From contig OX485808.1 in NCBI GenBank assembly GCA_950295325.1, forward strand, positions 2,918,501-2,982,500: a stretch of 64,000 nucleotides of DNA, read 5' to 3'. Position 1 is the stretch's first letter. Each line of letters starts with the position of its first letter. Positions 47,329 to 58,851 of the stretch are shown piece after piece. Source of the stretch: Polytrichum commune (Eukaryota; Streptophyta; Polytrichopsida; Polytrichales; Polytrichaceae). Under the pieces are notes generated by a model. That model did no database searches and had not been told where the DNA came from. It saw nothing but the letters and a program-made list of their open reading frames with translations. A program made the translations under genes and the position numbers.

Positions 47329-47449
47329 TCAAGAGCATTGAAGCCAAGTCACCAATTTTCTCCAGGATCGACTCAAGCGTTTGCCCATGGAGAATTTGAC
47401 CTCCTTGACCACTGTTTGACAAAGATTACTTTTCTTCAAGGTCGTCGCC

Positions 47450-49040
47450 CAAGGTTTTGTACCCCAGGCCTTTGGTATCTTCTTCAAGCCTTGACACCCC
47501 CATAAATCAACGAAGGTCAAGGCGGTCATGTTACCCAATGCCTCCGGTATCTTCTTCAAGCCTTTACACCAACATAAGTGGAGCGAGGTCAAGGAGGTCA
47601 AGTTACCCAACGCCTCCGGTATCTCCTTCAAGCCTCTACAATCACTGAAGTCGAGGGAGGTCAAGGAGGTCAAGTTACCCAACGCCTCCGGTATCTTCTT
47701 CAAGCCTCTACAATCACTGAAGTTGAGGGAGGTCAAGGAGGTCAAGTTACCCAACGCCTGCGGTATCTCCTTCAAGCCTCTACAACCACTTAAGTGGAGG
47801 GAGGTCAAGGAGGTCAAGTTACCCAACGCCTCCGGTATCTCCTTCAAGCCCCTACAATACCTTAAGTTGAGGGAGGTCAAGGAGGTCAAGTTACCCAACG
47901 CCCCCGGTATCTCCTTCAAGTCCCAACACCAACTTAAGTTGAGGGAGGTCAAGGAGGTCAAGTTACCCAACGCCTCCGGTATCTCCTTCAAGCCTTCACA
48001 ATAACTTAAGTTGAGGGAGGTCAAGGAGGTCAAGTTACCCAACGCCTCCGGTATCTCCTTCAAGCCTTCACAATAACTTAAGTTGAGGGAGGTCAACGAT
48101 GTCAAGTTACCCAACGCCTCCGGTATCTCCTTCAAGCATTTACACAAAAATAAGTTGAGGGAGGTCAAAGAGGTCAAGTTACCCAACGCCTCCGGTATCT
48201 CCTTCAAGCCATGACACCGACTTAAGTCGAGGGAGGTCAAGGAGGTCAAGTTACCCAACGCCTCCGGTATCTCCTTCAAGCCATGACACCGACTTAAGTC
48301 GAGGGAGGTCAAGGAGGTCAAGTTACCCAACGCCTCCGGTATCTCCTTCAAGCCATGACACCGACTTAAGTCGAGGGAGGTCAAGGAGGTCAAGTTACCC
48401 AGCGCCTCTGGTATCTCCTTCAAGCCTTCACAATAATTTAAGTTGAGGGAGGTCAAGGAGGTCAAGTTACCCAACGCCTCCGGTATCTCCTTCAAGCCTT
48501 TACACCAATGTAAGTCGAGGGAGGTCAAGGAGGTCAAGTTACCCCACGCCTCCGGTATCTTCTTCAAGCCTTCCCAATAACTTAAGTTGAGGGAGGTCAA
48601 GGAGGTCAAGTTACCCAACGCCTCCGGTATGTCCTTCAAGCCTCTACAACCACTTAAGTGGAGGGAGGTCAAGGAGGTCAAGTTACCCAACGTCTCCGGT
48701 ATCTCCTTCAAGCCGCTACAACACCTTAAGTTGAGGGAGGTCAAGGAGGTCAAGTTACCCAACGCCTCCGGTATCTCCTTCAAGTCCGAACACCAACTTA
48801 AGTCGAGGGAGGTCAAGGAGGTCAAGTTACCCAACGCCTCCGGTATCTCCTTCAAGCCATAACACTCACTTAAGTTGAGGGAGGTCAAGGAGGTCAAGTT
48901 ACCCAACGCCTCCGGTATCTCCTTCAAGCGTTTACACTCACTTAAGTTGAGGGAGGTCAAGGAGGTCAAGTTACCCAACGCCTCCGGTATCTCCTTCAAG
49001 CCCCAACACCCACTTAAGTCAAAATAAGTCAAGATGCTTA
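47450..49040 (-). repeat. 72-bp LRR-coding repeat array, 22 units (copy B)
   Basis: Twenty-two 24-residue units, six more than copy A. Three consecutive units (about 48187-48402) encode the same LSRCHGLKEIPEALGN and are virtually identical in DNA; two others share LSYCEGL. This is the pattern expected from recent unit duplication. All units keep the reading frame. Variation again concentrates around the Cys. Confidence 0.95.
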
Positions 49041-49746
49041 AGTTGCCTATGGTGCTTGGTAGGGATCGCAAATTTTTGCAACATCTTATTCTCATTTTGT
49101 ATAAGAATTTCAATTGTCCAATGGTACCATCAATATGATGTAGAGTAGATACGCCTTTAATCACCAAAATTTGCAAATTTATATGATTGTCCCATTTGAA
49201 CATAAATGGATTTGAGGTCATTTCGAAAACGAGATTTCGTTGGCAAATCACCATCAAACATTGGAGATTTTTTGATTGATTCAAAAATTTATCCAATGAG
49301 ATTGAACCATCAAAACCTTGAAACCCAAAACATCGGAGTGAAACCAAAGGTTTTGTTATGTCAAAGTGTATTTTTAAATCCTTTGTTGGTTCATAGAAAG
49401 AAAGGCATTCGATACGCTCCATAATTGTTTGTGTTCTCCCACTCCATGTTGCATTTTGTATTTTCCACCATCGAGTACCTTTATACATGGGGTCTGTTTC
49501 CACAATCATACGTCCCATATCCCGTAATTGATCATGGATTTCATACACTCCATCTTTATCAATCTTAACCAAGGATTTATCTTCGAGACGTTTCAACGAT
49601 TCTTTAGGATTTTTGTTCACATCTCGCCATAAACGTGATGAGGTCACAACTTTTAATGTATCCATTGGGACCAAATCTTTGCTAAAATGACAACATAGGT
49701 CCAAAAACAAGTTTTTTTCTTCTTGGGTAAGGTCGTCGAAGCTTAT

Positions 49747-49792
49747 CCGTAGGCAATGCCAAACCTCATCCGTAGGCAATGCCAAACCTCAT
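49747..49792. repeat. 23-bp tandem duplication breaking the NLR frame
   Basis: CCGTAGGCAATGCCAAACCT followed by CAT occurs twice in a row. Copy A has a single copy at about 17246-17268. Twenty-three extra bases shift the frame between the GLPL and RNBS-D-like motifs of NB-ARC. Confidence 0.95.
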
Positions 49793-52058
49793 TGTTATTT
49801 TCCGATCCCAACGCTCTTGCCCTTTGTAGTCTTTGCAAAGCTCGCACCCAAATGCGTAGTCTCTTCAATCCATACAATGTTCCACCCACAACTTTCAAGC
49901 TCAAAGGGAGCCCTCTACATGCATCCACAATGTACTCGACGATGTCCACCATATGAGGTGGTATTTCATATCCTTGATCACCAAAAGCATGCCTAGAGAA
50001 TAATTTCATAGCTTCGCCTTTGATGAGTTCATCCAAATCTACACGACCAACATCTCCCAGGTTTTCCACAAGGTGCCAATCACGAGTTGTGATGATCATC
50101 TTGTTAGTACGCTTGGCTTTGAAGATATCAACATCCATCAACTCACGAATTTGCGTACTATTGCCAATGTCATCAAAAATAATGAGAGCACTTTTGTTTG
50201 TGATTGTTTGGCAAAGACGGGTCCTTGCTTGTACAATGTCTTTCACATCATCGACCTTTGCCCCTAAGTTGCTCAAGATTTCTTTAAAAATCTCGATAGT
50301 ACCACAATCTTGGTTCTTCATGAAAGTAAAGCAAATTGCTTCAAATTGACCACGCATACGTTCCATCACAACTTTTGCCAAAGTAGTTTTGCCCATTCCA
50401 CCCACCCCTATAATGGCCACTATGGAGTGTTTCTCCAATGCTTTCGTAACCCTTAGCATTCTTTCTCGCATACCAACAATCTCGTTTCCTCCCTCCTTTG
50501 CACTCGTGTCCCCCTTGTGCTCCATAGTACCTATTGTCGGTAGAATGTTCCCACTTGTTTCTTGAGTTTGAGGGATGTTGGCCTTGTGCATCTTCACAAC
50601 ATTGTTCATATTGTTTGAAGCATTAAAATGAAGTTCTTGCTGAATTTGACGGAGCCTCGAACAAATATCTTGAAAGGTTGGCCTTTCTAATGGTTCGAAA
50701 GACCAACAATCTTTGATCAAAGATGTCAATGACTCAGGGCAATCGGGCGGCAAGCTCGGCCTCTCTCCAACTTCCATCCTTTCTTTTATCTCGGATCTCC
50801 TACATTGTGAGAATGGAATCACCGCCGTGATAATGTAAGAACACACCATGGCAAAGCTGAATACGTCACTTTTGAAAGCATTCACAAGATGTTTGAAGGT
50901 GTCATCGTATGCTACAAATGTCTCTGGAGCCCTAAACCCGGCGGAACCTAGATTATGGCATGTTGGCTCTTCGTAAGCATCTTGTGCTTCAATTTTTGAA
51001 ATTCCAAAGTCGATCAATTTAACTTTCATGTAGCCCATGGAAACCAATATGGGATCATTCAAGGAGTTCACAAGGATGTTTTCGGGCTTCAAGTCACGGT
51101 GTGCAACATTCATGTCATGAAGATAGAGCATTCCGCTTGCAATTTGGAACATAACATCAACGACAACAAGATTTGATCGTTGCAAAGCAACATTGTTCAT
51201 AATTGCCTCTTTGAGATTTCTCTCCATCATCTCCATCACTATATATCGCCCTTTGCCATCATGGGGATCTCCTTCACCACAACATATGAACTCAATGATG
51301 TTTGGATGACTCAGCCCTGCTAAAATACCCACTTCTTTCTTGAAGTTTTCATACGCTTTATCTTTAGAATCAATGTCAACCGCTTTAAAAACCTTCATAG
51401 CCAATTCCAAGCCAAAGCAATTTGTTTTGTATATTTGTCCAGAAGCACCACCTCCCAATGGAGTTGATCGTTGAGGAATCCAACTGTGTGTTGGAAATGT
51501 ACCGCCATTCAACTCACCGCCTTCTCCATCCATTCGACAAACCAACCGGTCGTAGGCATAGTTTGCAACTTGCCGAACCTTCAAGGATTTTGTTGCATGA
51601 CTATGGTTCGACAATTGTTGGACCAATGCCTTTCGGTCTTTCTCCACTTCTGTTATATTGATCGGATGGAACTCTATGGACTTTCGAAGGTCCATGGTCA
51701 TTATCCCCAATATTTGGAATTGCTCACACAATGTATCGAAAATGCAATTGAGCTCTTCAAGCAACTCACGAAACTCTTCTTCATTATTCATCTGCCACAA
51801 TGATGCATGAATCCAATCGTCCCTACAACAATCTCGGATTAATGCCTCGATTTTACACACAACTCGATATAAATCCTCCATACTTGGTCCAAGCTCCATT
51901 TTGTCATCAACTTGTTGGACCAAAATCTTGAAACATTGTACAAGAAGATTCGATTTCTTTTTTAAATGCAAACATTGTTTTGCATTCAATAAGATTTGCT
52001 TTTGTTCCAATTGCTTCAATTTTTCTGAGCACTCCATCAAAAGCTGGAAGTTCTTCAT

Positions 52059-54926
52059 GATGCAATACTTGCCGTATGTCCTCGAATAAATATACTTTAT
52101 GAAATCTCAATTTGAAAGGATTTTGTATTGGAAAGGAACTTTGAAGGATCATATAATCATCTGCACATCAAAGCCAAAAATCAAGATTAAGAACACACCT
52201 TCATGTACAACACACTCATATCTACTTGTTATATGGAACACATATTCCATCTGTAAAAAAATAAAAAATCATGAATTTTTAAAAAACAATTATGTATTCT
52301 AAAAAGTCCTCCTTACTAGTTCCAACACTCTATAGTCTACTTGAGAGCATACACAACTTAATCAATTCATATGTTAAACATGTTTGTAGCATAATGTAGG
52401 ATGCTAAATGATCTTGGGCAACCTAGATTTTCTACATTTGTAGAAGATATTAAGGTCTAAACAAACCTTCATTAACTATTCATACAATATAGCATGAGCA
52501 TTGTATTATACATTATACAAATCTTTTCAAAACTTGTAGAACAATATAATACAAGCATTTGTATTACTTGAGACCAACCCACCTTCCTCTTATCATATTG
52601 TTTTCACTAACTAGGATATGAGACAAGAACTTGGTATCTAGGTGTAGGTTGGACAACTAACACCAAAATCCAAAGAGAAATGAATCATGGATGTGCGTGA
52701 ACTCCGGGGCGGGGACTCTTTGTTGGAAACCTAAATGATGTGCATAGGTGACCATGAAAAAGGATACCCCTACATGCGAGAAATTTATAGAGAACAAATA
52801 ATGTATATGTACGAACAATAAGCTAGAAATGGCTCATATATTTATATCAAGCTTTTCAATGTAATGTCATGAAATCCTCCACTACATACACGAACTAAAC
52901 TTCATGAAATAAATAGGCCTCCACTCCATATATGATCTACTTTTACTTTCCAATGACATTTAGTCTTTGCATATTTTTCATCCATAGGATATATCCCATA
53001 ATACCTTGACCCTTAAACCAACATCACTTCAAAGGAGTAAGGTATATTAGATGAAAATAACAAATCTATTGTCAATCATGTCTCTAGAACTTAAAAGCCT
53101 TTTGTACATCTATTCTAGAATTCCTTTGCATAACTATGTCAACTTCCCAATCACCACAATAATATATACCAAATTAGCAAAACATGTACCTAGAAACGCT
53201 TCTAAACCCTCTTGGTTTGAATCTACCACCCAGGAAAACGTTTATCAAACATGAATGAGGTTGCTATACCTACCAAAAAGCCATAGCAACCAAACGAACC
53301 AGGTAATGGATGTGAGAAACCTTGTCTCGACATGTAGTAAGCCCCCAACCTATCGAGCTGCAATAATGACATGGTAAACATTTTGTGCCTGCTACACGCG
53401 ATTGCATGGCGATACGTGTCCATTATGAGACCAAATGGTCATGAATTATGGGCGATGATGTGCACACTTATATCAAATCAAGGATAAACACTCTAGCAAA
53501 GTATGTACATTAATTTGGAATTCCATCATATGTTGATAGTTTCTTCCTAAGTGAGTTTGTTTCGTACTGTGCATGTATCAACGTATAACGCCAACAACAC
53601 CCTCATATGCATTATTATTTTCATATAAACTATTATGTCTACATTTTCTTAAATCCTAGTAGTCCGTTAGATAATCATAACACTTGCACATAAACAAGGT
53701 TGCACTCGACACGCTTGGATTGTCGGATTCATACTCTCCACTATCACCTCACTCTTGATGACAAGGTGGAGAACATCCTTATAGTCTATTCCCCATTCTC
53801 CTCCACCAATTACTTCGCTCCTAAACACGCACAATACTTGATGACAACACATGCCACTCAATAACTTTATCACGTATCACGTAGCCCGTCATTTAACAAT
53901 TTCCAAATGGGACAGTTTTATGGACCCAACAATAAGGTGAAGAGGAATTTCTACATGAATCATGCAAGCACATGATTGTATTGAAATATAGAAGATATCC
54001 ACCTATGTGAAGAGGTAGGAAATACAAATGATGATGGTGTTGTGGTCAAATTGCCCTTTTGTACAAGACAACACTAAATGCTTAAGTTAACGTGGCCAGC
54101 ATTATATTTCGTGGATCACATGCATCTGGCAACTAGCGAGGGTGTCATACGACACTTGGTGCTACATGACCAACCATGAAGACCACTCTAATCAACATGG
54201 TTAGACATTTTTAATCCCACACTCAATATCTATGGTTTTGATTGCTCCTCAAATCTTAGGGCGCACAAAATCCCTAGGAGCAACCGCCGCTCAACTCAAC
54301 ATCAACACAACCTAATTCCTACACTAAACAACCGCCAACAAATCTAATCCACAAAGAGGAGTGCGAGTACATAGGAAGCAACATACATGTGAAGCATATT
54401 AACTCCTATTTAGACTCCTCTTTGCATGACAAATACCTACTTCAATAGCAAGCTATTGATATATCTCCAAGAAACAAACAAAACAAACAAATCTTCAGCT
54501 ATTGGTAGAACCACAAGCTACACACAGTGGTCGAGCCAAAGAATGTTTTTGACAGTTACATACCTTTTGTTCGTCGCTACAGAGTGGAACAAGAGGTCGA
54601 GTCCAACAAAGCCTGGGAAACGATAGGGATGGTGAGCCCAAAGAATAATAAATCAATGCCCATGACCCTAAGTATCATTTGAACATCGTAGCCATTGCAA
54701 ACCACGACCCACCATCACCAAAGAACCTGTAAGCTTTGGGAGTCGGTTGATCGTGAGAGCCAAGGTGGTGAACAAAGGCCAGCAGGCACCTCCCACAAAA
54801 GTAAACACAAGATCGTTTGTAGAATGCCATGAAGTAGAGCACAGAGTCATACAAAATACACCAAGACTCATGCAGAGTCACAAAAGAGTCTCTAGAAAGT
54901 GTTGAACTTTTAATGCAAACTAGTAC
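52059..54926. other. AT-rich spacer upstream of the kinase-NLR (copy B)
   Basis: Counterpart of 19519-22444 with no recognised gene. It is the likely promoter region of the kinase-NLR near 52059. A minus-strand frame near 53223-53423 (LDRLGAYYMSRQGFSHPLPG) is partly shared with copy A but unrecognised. Confidence 0.5.
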
Positions 54927-57326
54927 CTATAAACCTTGAGACATCGTGCATGGTAGCTAGCGGCAACAAGCCTTTCAGTAATTTCTCGCAGTTGGATCAC
55001 AACTTTTGGGGCAATCAAAACAGGAAGTTCAAGAGGTCCCTTAGCATCTCCATTGGACACATCAGTCCTCCCTTCTTATGGTGGATTACTACCGTGCTTT
55101 CCACAACTCCTAGGCATTACCTCCAGAAGCCGGGCTGTATTAGCAAGTTTACTGCAAAACTGAGATAGCCATTCAATTCGACTTGACTACAATCAACATC
55201 AAGTGCAATTTCATTGACAATTGGCATATTGCACAATAAAGAATCTACTCCATCATCAAAATCAAAGAGATGTATCAAGTCTGTCAGCATTTCAAACTAA
55301 AAAGCATACATGGGTAGGGACATATTCAGGGCTCATTGCTTCCCACTCTTGGAATGAATGTTGACTTTGCAGTAACAAGAAAACTTAACCAGCACCACAA
55401 TGATCAGAATGCAACAGAACCATTGGATCCTCAAAGGAAGCACGACAAACCTGTGCTAAGTCAGAAGTGCTTTAAACTCAACTGCCACACGAGACATGCC
55501 CTTATTCAAGAAATATCGAGCATGATGAAGTGACCCATCAGTAGCTTTCAGACTTCGGTTGAGCGTGAAAAACTCCACATTGTGTTGAAGCTGGTCAAGA
55601 GCTTCTAGGAATCCGCCAAGATCATTCTCAGGACCTTCCAATACCTTGTTCTCCACCTTCAATCCCACACATATCACATGAACTTAGATCATGTCTTCCT
55701 GCAATTATACCATTGTTGTTGAGAAAACTAGAGAATGAAAACATACGGTATATATTCAGAACAAAATTTTATGAAGATATGGCCCATCAAACACTAGCAC
55801 TAGCTTGTAAGTACTTCCTAACCATGTCAGTATCCTATACAGCTGTCTAGCCACAGATAATCAGTTGCATATGCACCTGAAAACATGACATCATGCTGAT
55901 TTGGCACAACTTCAAACAGAATTACCCTTCATTGATAGTATGCCTACACCAATTTTAAGATTCTGAACAGAGACACAGAAATTCAAGATAGGCCTCAAGG
56001 AAAATTTCATGAGTAGGAACGAATGTAAGCCTACCTGGCGTGAGACATCCAATTGAATCAACACAGATTCAGCAGCTTTGAGAGTACTGTCAATGTTCTG
56101 ATGTGCTTTCCTGAATGCATGCGTTCGGACCTAAACGATGGATCCCACAGAATGCATTCAGTTACTTCAAATATTTATACAAGTCTATGCGTAGTTTCAA
56201 AACAAGGCACAGAAGGGACAAAAGAGGTCCAAAGAGGTACCCCGGGGTGATGAAAAAGGCGACTGAAGAATTCTTGAAGGCAAATGACAGGTGTGATATT
56301 CTTGAAGAATCTTGCAGAATTATTATCCCTACTCTATTTATGCAATTTCAAAGAAGAGGTTCCAGATAATTGTTCTGATTGTCCTTGAGGAAACTTCACG
56401 ACTTATATAGTATGCTTCTGCTCAATCAGACATTGTTAAGAATCAGGCATCGTATTAATGACGATTTTGCCGGCAAACTTATAGAGTTCAAGTCTAGTTG
56501 TGAGATCATGGAGATAGAAATAGTGACAATTGTTGTTCATCAAAGTTACACAAGCGTAATTGTCCCTTCACAGCTAACACGAATATTCAACATCACATTT
56601 TCTTATCTTGCATCCTCCCCCTTCCTTTGGCAATATATTCACTTTGTACAGGTGTTAATTTGCACTAAGATTGCCTTTGCCTTCACCACCTATTGTTGTC
56701 TTGGTTGAAACACATGTTGCTAATAGTCAGGCTTCAGTTTAAAGAGGAAGAATATTACTATTAAGACCGATTAACTTAAGTCGATAAAACCCGGAGAGAA
56801 GATAACGTGCTCTGAAGTTTATCAATCCAGACATACATTACATTACATCATTATCCCCGTGTCTTCATACCGGAAACCTCTAAGGAAATAGTGAACGTCA
56901 TACAGGTGATACCACATGAAAAGAAGCCCAACAGAATTGTCTGCAATGAAATCGAGAACTGGTTCGCAATGCGGCACTCAAACGGATTTGGTTCAAGTTT
57001 TGACTATGTGAGCCTTGGAAATCCACTTTTGAAAGTTCAGTAGGAGGAGCAAGTGCAATCGCGCCGACACGTCCGCCTATGTCCGCATCGAGATTGATGT
57101 TTAAGAAATTACTGCGCAAAATGCACACCAAGTGGAGTGGTTCCGCAAAAATAATTCTGTAGATATCCACGTTCAATAATCGTGGCTGAGATGAGAATTG
57201 GTGAAAGAAGTACTTGAGTAGGACGCATTGCAGATTCAAGCGTAGAGAGACGGTGGTCAAGGAGCCGAGGATGGAGATCATCGACTCCGTCACGCTCCGC
57301 CTCTTGCCGAGGCTCTCCCACATCAA
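54927..57326 (-). pseudogene. Exo70-like exocyst subunit, N-terminal exons only (copy B)
   Basis: Exon 1 (57214 to about 57326): LMWESLGKRRSVTESMISILGS, then a 1-base frame loss shared with copy A, then DHRLSTLESAMRPTQ. Exon 2 (56035-56130): VRTHAFRKAHQNIDSTLKAA, then ESVLIQLDVSRQ, intact. Exon 3 (about 55452-55656): ENKVLEGPENDLGGFLEALD, QLQHNVEFF, intact up to a private TAG at 55456-55458. Exon 4 (54927-55151): TARLLEVMPRSCGKH, a TAA shared with copy A, then QLREITERLVAASYHARC. The order and splice sites match an Exo70 N-terminus. The rest of the protein is missing. It lies about 2.9 kb upstream of the kinase-NLR on the same strand. Confidence 0.87.
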
Positions 57327-57369
57327 CTGCGCACGCCCTCTCGCTTTCTCTGTTCCTTTCCTCCTCCAC

Positions 57370-58399
57370 TCCTCTTCACTTCAACCTTGTGACAAATCAC
57401 CGCAATGCATCTCCGTCTTCTAAATCCCAATTAAATCATCCCTCCCACACGCTCCCAAGCCTTCGTGATGTGCGCAAGTTGCAATCTTCCTCTTATTCCA
57501 CCTAAATCTCAGCCCAAACCCCCTGTTCTCTACAATGCGCTTCTTTACCCTTACACATAAACTTCAACTACAATGTTTTGCTTCCCAACAACACTCCTCA
57601 CGCATTAACAAGTTGGTCTTCGTCTTACTCCCCACAAATGCATCTCCGTCTTTTAATTTTCAATCATTCCACAACATGCATAACCTCACAGCACAGCATC
57701 ATTGCATCTCCTACGCTCCCAAGCCTTAGCGATGTGCGCATGTTGAAATCTTCCTCGTCCTCCGCCTTAAATCTCGGTCCTTCAATCTCCTTCTTTAACA
57801 GTACAACACAGCAACTTCAGCTGCTTCCAATGTTCTCCTTCCCAACAACACTCCTCGCGCATTAACAAGGTGGTCTTCGTCTTGCTGCGCCACAAATCTC
57901 GCACCACATCAAACCTCCTCTGCGGAGTGGCTATGGCTATTGGCTATGGCGGGAGTGGAGGTGGAGGTGGAGGTGAAGAAGGCGGGTTTGGTGAAAAGGA
58001 CCGTGGTTGCTTGAGTCCGTGTCCACACGTTAATGGGCGGGCTATGGAGACCCGGACTTGGGCGGGCATCTTGGGTTACCGATTGCACGTCTCCCACAAG
58101 ACCCAGGCTGGCCAAAGTGTCTGTACTCACTCAAGATTCCCGCTGCTTGGACTATTGTCCGGGGTTCAAGCGACGCACAGTCGGAAGCCTGGAATATTTG
58201 AATAGGATAATGGTTCATGCCTTGCGTTAGGGAATGAGCAACACGTGGACTGTAACTGTGAACCATTCTTGGGTTTCCCTCCCTGCAGCTTCCCTGGCAG
58301 GCTAACCAGAGTGTCTGTATTTAGGTTTCTCGAACCTTCGGAAGACATCTAGAGAACCTACGGCTTCCTGCTCGGTTTAGACCTTCTTTGGGCAACTAC
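57370..58399. other. Upstream and GC-rich region (copy B), no recognised gene
   Basis: Counterpart of 24870-26110 without the 330-bp A-only segment. A plus-strand frame starting MAIGYGGSGGGGGGEEGGFG lies at about 57930-58205. It is conserved with copy A but matches no family I know. Confidence 0.35.
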
Positions 58400-58785
58400 A
58401 CTAAATAGGCTATTTAGTGTCAGATGGCGTTAAATGTCACTCTGGTATCGTTTCGGATGACACTTCTTACGAATACGTTTACGGATCCTGTCATGGATGA
58501 GTTCGTCCATCGCTCAAAATCCTACCTCTTGTTGTCTGCAACCTGTGATGAGATGTTGTCGTGGATAATTGAAATTTGGATGAGAGATCACTTGGTAAGT
58601 GAAAGTAATTGCAACACCGTAAATCTATTACCCCCCCCCCGGCCAAGAAAAAAAAAAATTACAAAGGAATTAGAAGGAATGACAAATGATGTTGGGTTAA
58701 CATATTTAGTGTGGGTGACACTAAACCGCGGTTTACAATTAGTGTTGAGCAAGACAATCAAAATCGGTGACACTAAATATTACCT
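58400..58785 (+). repeat. Dispersed repeat (copy B)
   Basis: Close match to 26190-26580. Contains GATGAGTTCGTCCATCGCTC, CACTTGGTAAGTGAAAGTAA and TTTACAATTAGTGTTGAGCA. A C10 tract lies near 58630. Confidence 0.75.
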
Positions 58786-58817
58786 CTAACTTATAAACGT
58801 TTTTACAATTGGATTTG

Positions 58818-58818
<1 letters not shown>

Positions 58819-58850
<32 letters not shown>
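58819..58850. repeat. (TA)16 microsatellite (copy B)
   Basis: Perfect TA repeat occupying the place of copy A's poly(A) tract (26608-26633). Confidence 0.95.

Positions 58851-58851
<1 letters not shown>

Larger units (their letters stand above)
47329..52058 (-). pseudogene. Kinase-NBS-LRR immune receptor, copy B, one frame break
   Basis: ATG at 52058. Residues 1-190: mostly helical N-terminal region. About 196-475: protein kinase with glycine loop 201-208 (Phe replaced by Ser), Lys222, HRDLKPEN 320-327, DFG 350-352, APE 377-379. About 520-760: NB-ARC with P-loop GVGGMGKTT 551-559, LIIFDD 625-630, IITTRD 655-660, GLPL 717-720. The frame then breaks at a 23-bp tandem duplication (49747-49769 and 49770-49792). 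The next frame carries LFLDLCCHF, IHDQLRDMGR, 22 LRRs and a basic tail, ending at 47329. Without the duplication the frame is open for roughly 1570 codons in one exon. Unlike copy A, its P-loop and catalytic loop are canonical. A recent null allele or an assembly error are both possible. Confidence 0.93.

Noticed and set aside
47450-49040. Regular repeats that could be taken for a CRISPR-like array
   Set aside because: The units are contiguous 72-bp coding repeats in a plant NLR, with no spacers of foreign sequence.
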